Assembly (NCBI GenBank): GCA_016704425.1
Contig: JADJAC010000011.1
Span: 868,001 to 932,000 of the forward strand
DNA length: 64,000 bases
Source: Sphingomonadales bacterium
GTDB taxonomy: Bacteria; Pseudomonadota; Alphaproteobacteria; Sphingomonadales; Sphingomonadaceae
Direction: 5' to 3'
The notes below the pieces were generated by a model. The model was not told where the DNA came from. It made no database searches and saw nothing but the letters and a program-made list of their open reading frames with translations. Below, piece after piece: positions 35,489 through 43,599 of this stretch (the stretch's first letter is position 1; every line of letters starts with the position of its first letter). A program made the translations under genes and the position numbers.

Positions 35489-35524
35489 CTGTCATCTTCC
35501 GCGCGTAAACGTGGAAGATGACAG
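35489..35524 (+). promoter_or_regulatory. Inverted repeat covering the AMP nucleosidase start codon
   Basis: CTGTCATCTTCC at 35489-35500 and its exact complement at 35513-35524 form a 12-bp stem with a 12-base loop region that can pair a little further. The right arm contains the amn ATG (35518-35520) and part of its GTGGAAG ribosome site. It could be a 3' end structure of the peroxiredoxin mRNA or a switch that hides the amn start. No U-run follows. Confidence 0.5.
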
Positions 35525-36972
35525 TCAAAAGCAAGGCACAGACGGGCGCGGCAATCGTCGCTGAACTCGACACGATGTTCAGGGCCGCCGTGGCCCGACT
35601 CCGCAAAGCCATTGAAGTCTTCGTCGAAACCGGCACTCCGCCCGATCCGGCGATGCGTCAGGATGGCAGCTTCGCTTATCCCGAGATCAGGCTGCACTAC
35701 AGGGGCGATGAAGCTCTTTCGCCACCGCTGAGATCCTTCGGGCGCCTGACCGAAGCGGGGGACTACCTCACGAGCGTGACCAAGCCAGCGCTCTTCGCCG
35801 ACTATCTTGCCGAACAGATCGACATTTTGATCGCCGATTACGGGGTCGAAGTCATTGCCCGTCCGGGGCGGCAGGAAATTCCGTTTCCTTATGTCCTTGA
35901 TGCAAATGACGATCTTGCCGATGTCCGCGCAAAAGACCTTTCGCGCTGGTTTCCGACGACCGAACTCGCCTATATCGGAGATGAAGTCGCCGATGGCCTG
36001 TTCGACTATGGGATAGACGATCCGCGTCCGCTCGCTTTGTTCGATGGCTTGCGCACCGATTTCTCTCTTGCTCGGCTGCGCCACTATACGGGCACCCCGC
36101 CCGAACATTTCCAGCGCTATGTCCTGTTCACCAACTATCACCGCTATGTCGATGAATTCGTGAACTGGAGCTGTGCCCAGATTGGCAATGGCGGGTCCTA
36201 TACGAGCCTGTCATGTCCTGGCGGCGTAATGGTCACCGAACATACCGATGATCCTCACAGCGTGGTTGCGGACAGCGCATGGAGGCGGCACCAGATGCCG
36301 GCCTGGCACCTCATGTCTCCGGATGGAACCGGGATCACGCTGGTCAATATCGGCGTCGGTCCGTCAAATGCGAAGACGATTACGGATCATATGGCCGTGA
36401 TGCGCCCTGAGGCCTGGCTGATGATCGGCCATTGCGGCGGTCTTCGCCCAAGCCAGCGGATCGGGGATTATGTGCTTGCGCACGCATATTTGCGGGACGA
36501 CCACGTTCTCGACGACATGTTGCCGCCGGAAATTCCCATTCCGCCGATTGCCGAAGTGCAACAGGCGCTGGCGCGTGCAGCAGAGCAAGTGTCGGGCGAA
36601 AGTGCAGAGAAGCTCAAGAGCCGCCTGCGCACAGGAACCATCGTCACGACAGACGATCGCAACTGGGAATTGCGCTATTCAAAGTCAGCGCTTCGCTTCA
36701 GCCAGTCGCGCGCGGTGGGCATTGATATGGAATCTGCGACGATTGCCGCACAGGGCTATCGGTTCCGTGTCCCGTATGGCACGTTGCTGTGCGTTTCGGA
36801 CAAGCCGATGCATGGCGAACTCAAGCTGCCGGGCCAGGCGAACCGATTCTACGAGCGTGCAATTGCAGAGCACATGTTGATCGGCATCGAAGCCTGTCGG
36901 CAATTAAAGGCCGAAGGGCCGAAGCTGCATAGCCGCAAATTGCGCGCCTTTAACGAGCCGCCGTTCAGGTGA
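35518..36972 (+). CDS. amn: AMP nucleosidase
   Basis: A 484-residue protein, the same length as the E. coli enzyme. The N-terminal AMP nucleosidase domain (LRKAIEVFVETGTPPDPAM near residue 28 and PYVLDANDDLADVRAKDLSR near 123) is followed by a nucleoside phosphorylase-like domain with VGPSNAKTITDHMAVMRPEA and GIDMESATIAAQGYRFRVPY. It hydrolyses AMP to adenine and ribose 5-phosphate, regulating adenylate levels. The gene starts within an inverted repeat after the peroxiredoxin gene. Confidence 0.95.
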   Translation: MTVKSKAQTGAAIVAELDTMFRAAVARLRKAIEVFVETGTPPDPAMRQDGSFAYPEIRLHYRGDEALSPPLRSFGRLTEAGDYLTSVTKPALFADYLAEQIDILIADYGVEVIARPGRQEIPFPYVLDANDDLADVRAKDLSRWFPTTELAYIGDEVADGLFDYGIDDPRPLALFDGLRTDFSLARLRHYTGTPPEHFQRYVLFTNYHRYVDEFVNWSCAQIGNGGSYTSLSCPGGVMVTEHTDDPHSVVADSAWRRHQMPAWHLMSPDGTGITLVNIGVGPSNAKTITDHMAVMRPEAWLMIGHCGGLRPSQRIGDYVLAHAYLRDDHVLDDMLPPEIPIPPIAEVQQALARAAEQVSGESAEKLKSRLRTGTIVTTDDRNWELRYSKSALRFSQSRAVGIDMESATIAAQGYRFRVPYGTLLCVSDKPMHGELKLPGQANRFYERAIAEHMLIGIEACRQLKAEGPKLHSRKLRAFNEPPFR

Positions 36973-36979
36973 CGAATGG

Positions 36980-37008
36980 CCGGGGAACATCCCGTGGATG
37001 CTCCCCGG
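36980..37008. terminator. Hairpin between convergent genes
   Basis: A 13-bp stem with one mismatch (CCGGGGAACATCC with GGATGCTCCCCGG, loop CGT) lies 7 bp after the amn stop and 26 bp before the end of the convergent outer-membrane protein gene. It can end transcripts from both sides. No clear T-run. Confidence 0.6.
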
Positions 37009-37034
37009 TTGCCGGTTATTCAGCGGCAGGATGG

Positions 37035-37484
37035 TCAGAACCTGACCCCAAGTCCGACTGTGACAAAGTTTAGATCCGTTCCGGATCCGATGATCCTGCG
37101 ATATTCAATATTGCCAAGAAGCAAATTGCCGAAATTGCGCTGAAGGCCAACTCCGGCAAACCCGTCGCTGCTGCCACAGCAAAAGGCCAAGCCACCGAGT
37201 GCGTAGATCTTGGTCTTGTCACCAAGTTTGGCGCCAACGCGCCCACCAACCTCGAAAAAGGCGTCGGAACCGTCAGCCAGGATTTTCTTGACACCGCCCG
37301 CAACGCCGACAAACGCCTTGTCGCCAAGATCGAAATCATAGCCAGCTTCTGCGCCGATCGTGGCCTCGCTCGCGCCGCCTGCGAAAACGATACCGCCATT
37401 CGCCACAACGCGGCCTTCACCGGCAGCCATCGCCGGGCTTGCGGCAAACGCCGCAACGGCAGCGAGAATTGAAATTTTGCGCAT
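37035..37484 (-). CDS. Small outer-membrane beta-barrel protein
   Basis: 149 residues from the ATG at 37482-37484, chosen because GAAGGA lies six bases upstream; the ATG at 37488 would overlap this site. A signal peptide is clear (SILAAVAAFAASPAMAAGE). The mature part has alternating hydrophobic strands and Gly-rich turns, and ends in VGLGVRF with a terminal Phe, as in opacity-like porin domains. It is likely an eight-stranded outer-membrane barrel. Its function is unknown. Confidence 0.8.
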   Translation of the reverse strand: MRKISILAAVAAFAASPAMAAGEGRVVANGGIVFAGGASEATIGAEAGYDFDLGDKAFVGVAGGVKKILADGSDAFFEVGGRVGAKLGDKTKIYALGGLAFCCGSSDGFAGVGLQRNFGNLLLGNIEYRRIIGSGTDLNFVTVGLGVRF

Positions 37485-37605
37485 CGTCATTCCTTCTTGT
37501 CCTTGGGCGTCCCGGAATTGGGAGTTCCCGAAGAACTTAACTCCGCGCCAAAGAAGAACGGATGCAGCAACACGCAATATTCATTTTGCGTTGCACAATC
37601 GCCAC

Positions 37606-37640
37606 AAAAAGCCCGTCCGGATATTCGCTATCCGGACGGC
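37606..37640 (-). terminator. Rho-independent terminator of the M2 peptidase gene
   Basis: GTCCGGATA and TATCCGGAC form a strong GC-rich stem extended by GCC/GGC, with a short TTCGC loop. On the minus strand it is followed by TTTTT. It lies 9 bp after the stop of the peptidase gene. Confidence 0.85.
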
Positions 37641-37648
37641 TTCTTCTG

Positions 37649-39460
37649 TCACCAGTTACAGGTCTTGCCCTTGTTCTGCTGTTTGAGCCAGGTCATCAGC
37701 GGCTTGAAATAGGCGACCATGGCCGTGCCATCCATCTCGCGGCTGCCGGTGAAGGCCTGAAGTGCGTCTGGCCAGGGCTTGGACGCGCCCATTGCCAGCA
37801 TGGCGTTCAGCCGTGCGCCGACCGCCTTGTTGCCGTAGAAGGAGCAGCGATGGAGCGGCCCTTTCCACTTCGCAATGTCACACGCTGCCTTGTAGAACTG
37901 GAACTGCAGGATGCGCGCAAGGAAATAGCGGGTGTACGGCACATTGCCGGGGACGTGATATTTGGCACCTGCGTCGAAATTCGTCTCATCGCGCGCGACG
38001 GGCGGGATGATGCCCTGATATTTGAGGCGAAGATCGGTCCAGGCCTTGTTGTACTGACCGATTGGCGTCTTGCCTGCAAAGATATCCCAGCGATATTTGT
38101 CGACGAGAAGACCAAACGGCAGGAAAGCGACCTTGTCCATCGCCTGGCGGAGCAGGAGCCCCACATCCTTGTCCGCGCTCGGCACCTTGTCCGCGTCGAG
38201 CAGGCCGATCTGGACGAGATATTGGGGCGTGATCGAAAGCGCGATGAAATCTCCGATTGCTTCGTGGAAACCATCATTGGCGCCGTTCAGATAAAGCAGG
38301 GGCTGCTTGTTGTAGGCGCGCTGGTAAAAATTGTGGCCGAGTTCATGATGGATCGTGCGGAAATCATCGGCGTTAACTTTGGTGCACATCTTGATGCGCA
38401 GATCGTCAACATTGTCGAGGTCCCAGGCGCTTGCGTGGCAAACGACTTCCCGGTCGGCCGGCTTTGTGATCTGAGAACGCTGCCAGAATGTTTCAGGCAA
38501 GGGATCGAAGCCCAACGACTTGTAAAATCCTTCGCCTGTCCGGACCATCCTGATCGGGTCATAGCCTTTGGATTTCAGAAGTTCGCCTGTATCATAACCG
38601 ATATCGCCCGCGCCCTTCGGAGCAACGATCTCGTATATGTTGCCCCATTCCTGCGCCCACATGTTGCCAAGCAGGTCGGCACGGATCGGGCCAGTCTTGG
38701 CCTGAACAACATCACCATATTTCTCATTGAGCTTGGTGCGTGTGTAGCAGTGTAGCTGGTCATAAAGCGGCTTCACCTGGGTCCAGAGCTTGTCCGTCAG
38801 CTTGGCGAATTCATCGGCTGGCATGTCATATTGCGAACGCCACATCGCACCCACATCGGCATAGCCAAGCTCGCGTGCTCCGGCATTCGCAATCTCGACT
38901 TCGCGGGCATAGTCGGCGCGCATCGGGCTGCCGACATTGTTGTTCCAGCTGGCCCACATTTCCTTCAGCAGGTCAGGATCGCGATTGGTGCCCATTTCGG
39001 CTTCGATGTCAGACCCGCCGATCGGCTGTCCCTTCAGCGTGCCCTTGCCCTTGCCATAGGCGGATTGCAGGCGCGTCGCGATCGTGTTCAGCTCGACTGC
39101 GGCGCCCTCGGTGGTCGGCGCAGGCAACGTCAGACCGCCCCGAAGCAAGTCCAGCTTGCGTTTGGTGTCATAGGACAGGTTGGGAATTGCCTGATACTTC
39201 GCGGCTTCCGTGGCGTAACGGACACCGAGTTCGGTGCCTTGCGCGCCAACCCTTGCAGCCACAGCGTCCGTGTCGTCGGTTATGTATGTCTGATTGATCC
39301 AGCTGACTTGAGCATTGAAGATCGTGAAATCCCCCAATTCCTTTTCGGCAGCCGCGACGAACTTGTCCGCATCGGCGGCGGTCGGGGCAGTCTGGGCAAG
39401 GGCAGGGGATACAAGCGAGAGTGACAGCGCAAGCGCGAGCGAAGATACAGCGAATTTCAT
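37649..39460 (-). CDS. M2 family peptidyl-dipeptidase (ACE-like)
   Basis: A 603-residue exported metallopeptidase. Residues 1-22 are a signal peptide (LALSLSLVSPALAQ). The zinc motif HHELGH is at about residue 371, and the third ligand lies in GFHEAIGDFI about 24 residues later, as in angiotensin-converting enzyme. Other family blocks are ADDFRTIHHELGHNFYQRAY and FYGNKAVGARLNAMLAMGAS. It removes C-terminal dipeptides in the periplasm. It has its own terminator and probably its own promoter. Confidence 0.94.
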   Translation of the reverse strand: MKFAVSSLALALSLSLVSPALAQTAPTAADADKFVAAAEKELGDFTIFNAQVSWINQTYITDDTDAVAARVGAQGTELGVRYATEAAKYQAIPNLSYDTKRKLDLLRGGLTLPAPTTEGAAVELNTIATRLQSAYGKGKGTLKGQPIGGSDIEAEMGTNRDPDLLKEMWASWNNNVGSPMRADYAREVEIANAGARELGYADVGAMWRSQYDMPADEFAKLTDKLWTQVKPLYDQLHCYTRTKLNEKYGDVVQAKTGPIRADLLGNMWAQEWGNIYEIVAPKGAGDIGYDTGELLKSKGYDPIRMVRTGEGFYKSLGFDPLPETFWQRSQITKPADREVVCHASAWDLDNVDDLRIKMCTKVNADDFRTIHHELGHNFYQRAYNKQPLLYLNGANDGFHEAIGDFIALSITPQYLVQIGLLDADKVPSADKDVGLLLRQAMDKVAFLPFGLLVDKYRWDIFAGKTPIGQYNKAWTDLRLKYQGIIPPVARDETNFDAGAKYHVPGNVPYTRYFLARILQFQFYKAACDIAKWKGPLHRCSFYGNKAVGARLNAMLAMGASKPWPDALQAFTGSREMDGTAMVAYFKPLMTWLKQQNKGKTCNW

Positions 39461-39527
39461 GGAATCGGAACCTCAGTTTTGAAATATTATTGCGCGAAGA
39501 TTGGCGCGACTTAAAGGCGCGGTCAAG

Positions 39528-40421
39528 CTATTGGACGCGTTCGACCTTCAGCTTTTCCTTGGTCAGCAGCGCGACGACCGAGTCCGGGCCGGCCAAATGA
39601 CCTGCGCCGACTGCCACAAAGACCGTTCCCGGCTTCTGGAGGCGTTTTTCAACCCAGGCCGTCCAATTGGCGTTGCGGTTGTAGAGCAGGGATTGCGCAA
39701 GCTCGGGAGCACGCTTGAATTCGTCGTCGAAGCTTGCGGCAATTGCGGTGTCGTCACCCTTGCTCCAGGCGGACACCATGTCGTTGAATTCCTTCGCCGG
39801 GTCGACCGAGTCATCGACCATGCTAGAGAGGAACGTGCGCTGCGCGGATTCCGGAAGCTTGTCGAAAAGCCCAAGCTGCAATTCGGTCGTTTCGAGGCCC
39901 GAAACGGGCTTTTTCGACTTCGCGAATGTCGCCTGCAATTGTTTCTCGACGCCATAATCGGGGCTGACATCAAGATCCTTAAGCAGCCCGCTGGCCAGCG
40001 TCACCGCGACTGCCCAGCTTTCGAACTGGTTGAGCGCAGGCCCCGACATTCCGGCCTTTTCCATCAAAGCCTGTAAACCGGCCCGCTTGTCGGCCGGGAC
40101 GCGGTCCAGCACCGGCGGGAGGCCGGGCGAAATGGCCAGCTTCAGGAAGGTCTTGGCGGTCGCATCCTTGTCTTGCAGGTCATTGACCTCGAGCACCAGT
40201 TCCCGGGATCGTTGCACGGCCTTGTTGATGGCGGGCGTGCGCCACTGATAGCCTTTGCGCAGCACATGGATCGTCCCGAACAGATAGATTGTCGTGTCTG
40301 CATCGGAGACTTTCCACAATGCAGGGCGCGCGGGGGGAGCCTTTGGCGGGGGCGGGGAGGCGCTCGCGCAGGCGGCGAGCAAGGACAGGGCGGGTAGTAC
40401 CCAACGCATCTTCTTCAACAT
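39528..40421 (-). CDS. TraB/GumN family lipoprotein
   Basis: 297 residues from the ATG at 40419-40421 (GAAGGGC upstream); the frame is open further. A lipobox is seen with Cys18 (LSLLAAC), followed by a Pro/Ala stretch. The TraB/GumN core has YLFGTIHVLRKGY near residue 46 and AVGAGHLAGPDSVVALL at the C-terminus. The family is related to a metalloprotease-like fold (Tiki/EreA type), but its activity in bacteria is not settled. It is divergent from glyQ. Confidence 0.9.
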   Translation of the reverse strand: MLKKMRWVLPALSLLAACASASPPPPKAPPARPALWKVSDADTTIYLFGTIHVLRKGYQWRTPAINKAVQRSRELVLEVNDLQDKDATAKTFLKLAISPGLPPVLDRVPADKRAGLQALMEKAGMSGPALNQFESWAVAVTLASGLLKDLDVSPDYGVEKQLQATFAKSKKPVSGLETTELQLGLFDKLPESAQRTFLSSMVDDSVDPAKEFNDMVSAWSKGDDTAIAASFDDEFKRAPELAQSLLYNRNANWTAWVEKRLQKPGTVFVAVGAGHLAGPDSVVALLTKEKLKVERVQ

Positions 40422-40504
40422 GGCGCCCTTCAAGGGCAATTTCGGCGGCAAAGCAAGGCCGGATTGCTTGACCCGAGGCGGTCCATCGGCCAAAGGCCGC
40501 GCGC

Positions 40505-41377
40505 ATGATGGAAGGCCAACCCCTGAGCTTTCAGGACCTGATCCTGACACTCCATGACTATTGGGGCAAGCAGGGCTGCGTCATCCTCCAGCCTTATGAC
40601 ATGCGCGTGGGCGCGGGGACATTCCATCCGGCGACAACGTTGCGCGCTCTCGGCCCCGATCACTGGAATGCGGCCTATGTCCAGCCGTCGCGCCGACCGA
40701 CTGACGGCCGCTATGGTGAAAACCCCAATCGGCTGCAGCATTATTACCAGTATCAGGTCATCATGAAGCCGAGCCCGGCCAATCTGCAGGAACTCTACCT
40801 CGGTTCGCTGGACGCTATCGGCATCGATCCGCTGAAACACGACATCCGCTTTGTCGAGGATGATTGGGAAAGCCCCACGCTCGGCGCCTGGGGTCTGGGC
40901 TGGGAAGTCTGGTGCGACGGGATGGAAGTGACGCAGTTCACTTATTTCCAGCAGATGGGCGGGTTCGATTGCAAGCCGGTTGCAGGCGAACTGACCTATG
41001 GGCTCGAACGTCTCGCCATGTACATCCAGGGCAAGGACAGTGTGTACGATCTTGCCTTCAATGACGCGGGCGTCACCTATGGCGATGTGTTCCACAAGAA
41101 CGAGGTGGAATTCAGCACCTATAATTTCGAAGTCGCGGATACCGCCAGCCTTTTTGACGGGTTCGCCAAGGCGGAAGCCGAATGCAAGCGCTGCATCGAC
41201 GCGAATATCCCGCTTGCGGCTTATGACCAGGCAATCGAGGCAAGCCATTTGTTCAACCTGTTGCAGGCCCGTGGCGTGATCTCCGTGCAGGAACGCGCCA
41301 GTTACATGGGCCGCGTCCGCGATCTGGCGAAGGGCAGTTGCCAGGCGTGGATGGACAAGAACGGGTGGAGCGCGTGA
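40505..41377 (+). CDS. glyQ: Glycine--tRNA ligase alpha subunit
   Basis: A 290-residue class II aminoacyl-tRNA synthetase subunit. Family motifs include FQDLILTLHDYWGKQGCVIL, GAGTFHPATTLRALGPD and NLQELYLGSLDAIGI. With GlyS it forms the alpha2beta2 glycyl-tRNA synthetase. Two ATG codons are adjacent at the start. Its stop overlaps the GTG start of glyS (GTGA). Confidence 0.97.
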   Translation: MMEGQPLSFQDLILTLHDYWGKQGCVILQPYDMRVGAGTFHPATTLRALGPDHWNAAYVQPSRRPTDGRYGENPNRLQHYYQYQVIMKPSPANLQELYLGSLDAIGIDPLKHDIRFVEDDWESPTLGAWGLGWEVWCDGMEVTQFTYFQQMGGFDCKPVAGELTYGLERLAMYIQGKDSVYDLAFNDAGVTYGDVFHKNEVEFSTYNFEVADTASLFDGFAKAEAECKRCIDANIPLAAYDQAIEASHLFNLLQARGVISVQERASYMGRVRDLAKGSCQAWMDKNGWSA

Positions 41378-43593
41378 CGGACTTCCTGCTCGAACTCCGC
41401 TCGGAGGAAATCCCCGCGCGCATGCAGGACAAGGCGCGTGCCGATCTGGCCCGGCTGTTTGCCGAGGAGATTAGCAAGGCCGGTCTGCAGGCGTCCGAGA
41501 TTGTCACCTTTGCCACGCCGCGCCGCCTGGCTTTGATCGCCCGAGGTCTGCCGCTTCAGACGAGTGCCGTCAGTGAGGAGCTGAAGGGGCCTAAGACATC
41601 GGCGCCGCCGCAGGCGCTTGAAGGGTTCCTCCGCAAGACCGGTCTGACGCAGGACCAGCTGGAAGATCGCGACGGAACCTGGTTTGCCGTGATCGCAAAG
41701 CCCGGACGCCAGACAGCCGAGGTGCTGACCGAAGCTGTCCCGGCCATTGTGCGTGCCTTTCCCTGGCCCAAGTCGATGCGCTGGGGCGCGGCCTCCGCCT
41801 CGACTGAAAGCCTCCGGTGGGTGCGGCCCCTCCAGGGCATTGTGGCGCTGCTCGGTGACACGGTGGTGCCATTCGAGATTGACGGCGTGGTGAGCGGATC
41901 GGCGACCGTCGGCCATCGTTTCCATCATTCCGGAGATGTCACGATCGGCAATGCTGCCGATTATGCGGCAAAGCTCAATGCCTGCCATGTGATCGTCGAT
42001 CAGGACGAACGCCGCGCGATCATTCGGACCGGGGCTGAAAAGGCTGCAACAGCTGCGGGCCTGATGCTGGTTCCCGATGAAGGCCTGGTGATCGAGAATT
42101 CAGGCCTGACCGAATGGCCAGTTCCCATGCTTGGCCGCTTCGATCCGGCGTTTCTTGCGGTGCCGGAAGAAGTCATCCAGCTGACGGCGCGCGTGAACCA
42201 GAAATATTTCATCTGCCGCGACACGGCGGGCAAGCTCGCCAATGCGTTTGTCTGTACGGCGAACATCACGGCGAATGACGGCGGTGCTGCGATTGTTGCG
42301 GGCAATGAGAAGGTTCTGGCTGCACGGTTGAGCGATGCGAAGTTCTTTTGGGAGCAGGATCTGAAAGTTCCGCTCGAGACGCAGGCCGAAAAGCTCAAGG
42401 ACATTGTCTTCCACGAGAAGCTGGGGACGGTCGCTGACAAGGTCGAACGTGTCGCAAAGCTCGCGCGCTGGCTGGTTGACGAGGGTATCGTCGCCCCTGC
42501 GCAGGCAGGGGCCTCCGCGGGAATCGGGCACCCGGACGTCAAGCAGGCCCCTGCCTGCGCAGGGGCGACGGAACTCGCCAACGATGCCGAACGCGCGGCG
42601 CGCCTGTGCAAGGCCGATCTCGTCACCGGGATGGTCGGCGAATTTCCTGAACTGCAGGGGATCATGGGCGGCTATTATGCCCGCGCGCAGGGCGAAGCGG
42701 ATGCGGTCGCCGATGCGGTGCGCGGTCATTACAAGCCGGTCGGACAGGGGGACGAGGTGCCAACTGCGCCGGTGACAGTGGCGGTGAGTTTGGCGGATAA
42801 GCTGGATAGTTTGATCGTGTTCTTCGCCTGCCAGGTGGTTCCAACTGGCTCAAAAGATCCGTTCGCATTGCGCCGCGCGGCGCTTGGTGTCTTGTCGGTT
42901 TTGACCGAAAACGGTTTAAGGATGCGCCTTCAATCAGCGTTCGAACTCGTTAGTCCGATGATACCGAATAAGCGTGGCACGGCCAGACTTATCGGCGTTC
43001 GCGATGATGCGAATTTTGGCAAAGTTGATGTCCAGTTTCTTGAACTTCTCGACTTCTTCGCCGACCGCCTCAAGGTCCAGCAACGCGAAGCCGGTGTCCG
43101 TCACGACCTGATCGACGCAGTGTTCGCGCTGGGCGGGGAAGACGATCTCGTCCGTCTGTTGGCTCGCGTGAAGGCGTTGCAGGCCTTTGTCATAACCGAA
43201 GAGGGCACGAACCTCCTTGCTGGTTACAAGCGGGCGGCGAACATCCTGAAGCAGGCGGATGGCGTCGCCCCTGCGGAGGCAGGGGCCTCTGCGGGAGTCG
43301 GGACCCAAGGCGTCGAACTGGCCGCTGCCTTTGCAGGGGCGACGGAGTTTGATGTGGCCCTCCTCAACGCACTCGAAGCTGCCGAGCCAAAAGCTGCCGC
43401 TGCAATCGAGGCGGAGAATTTCGAAGGAGCGATGGCCGCACTCGCCACGCTCCGCGCGCCGATCGACGCGTTCTTCGAAAGCGTCATGGTGAATGATCCA
43501 GACCCACAAAAGCGGGCGTTCAGGTTGGGATTGCTGGCAAGGTTCCGTGATGCGGTGCATCGCGTGGCGGATTTTTCCAAGATCGAGGGGTAA
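41374..43593 (+). CDS. glyS: Glycine--tRNA ligase beta subunit, with two repeat-derived insertions
   Basis: 739 residues from the GTG at 41374-41376, with GGTGGAG upstream and a 4-bp overlap with glyQ. It starts with the family block TDFLLELRSEEIPARM and contains WPKSMRWG, FAVIAKPGR and CKADLVTGMVGEFPELQGIM. It is longer than the usual 690-700 residues because two segments (about residues 373-399 and 631-657) are the translation of an 80-bp palindromic repeat, read in the same frame both times (VAPAQAGASAG and VAPAEAGASAG). The sequence on either side is normal GlyS, so the gene is likely functional. Confidence 0.96.
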   Translation: MTDFLLELRSEEIPARMQDKARADLARLFAEEISKAGLQASEIVTFATPRRLALIARGLPLQTSAVSEELKGPKTSAPPQALEGFLRKTGLTQDQLEDRDGTWFAVIAKPGRQTAEVLTEAVPAIVRAFPWPKSMRWGAASASTESLRWVRPLQGIVALLGDTVVPFEIDGVVSGSATVGHRFHHSGDVTIGNAADYAAKLNACHVIVDQDERRAIIRTGAEKAATAAGLMLVPDEGLVIENSGLTEWPVPMLGRFDPAFLAVPEEVIQLTARVNQKYFICRDTAGKLANAFVCTANITANDGGAAIVAGNEKVLAARLSDAKFFWEQDLKVPLETQAEKLKDIVFHEKLGTVADKVERVAKLARWLVDEGIVAPAQAGASAGIGHPDVKQAPACAGATELANDAERAARLCKADLVTGMVGEFPELQGIMGGYYARAQGEADAVADAVRGHYKPVGQGDEVPTAPVTVAVSLADKLDSLIVFFACQVVPTGSKDPFALRRAALGVLSVLTENGLRMRLQSAFELVSPMIPNKRGTARLIGVRDDANFGKVDVQFLELLDFFADRLKVQQREAGVRHDLIDAVFALGGEDDLVRLLARVKALQAFVITEEGTNLLAGYKRAANILKQADGVAPAEAGASAGVGTQGVELAAAFAGATEFDVALLNALEAAEPKAAAAIEAENFEGAMAALATLRAPIDAFFESVMVNDPDPQKRAFRLGLLARFRDAVHRVADFSKIEG
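42490..42569. repeat. Palindromic element inside glyS, copy 1
   Basis: Arms at 42490-42514 and 42545-42569 are perfect 25-bp inverted complements (left arm begins GTCGCCCCTGCG). The 30-bp centre is not paired. It adds about 27 residues to GlyS without breaking the frame. The pattern resembles the small GC-rich intergenic repeats common in sphingomonads and, in principle, the coding palindromic elements of Rickettsia. Confidence 0.9.
43264..43343. repeat. Palindromic element inside glyS, copy 2
   Basis: The same 80-bp element as copy 1. The left arm (43264-43288) differs from copy 1 at one base; the right arm (43319-43343) at four, so the palindrome is partly decayed. It is inserted in the same orientation and read in the same frame as copy 1. 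Confidence 0.88.
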
Positions 43594-43599
43594 GCCTTC

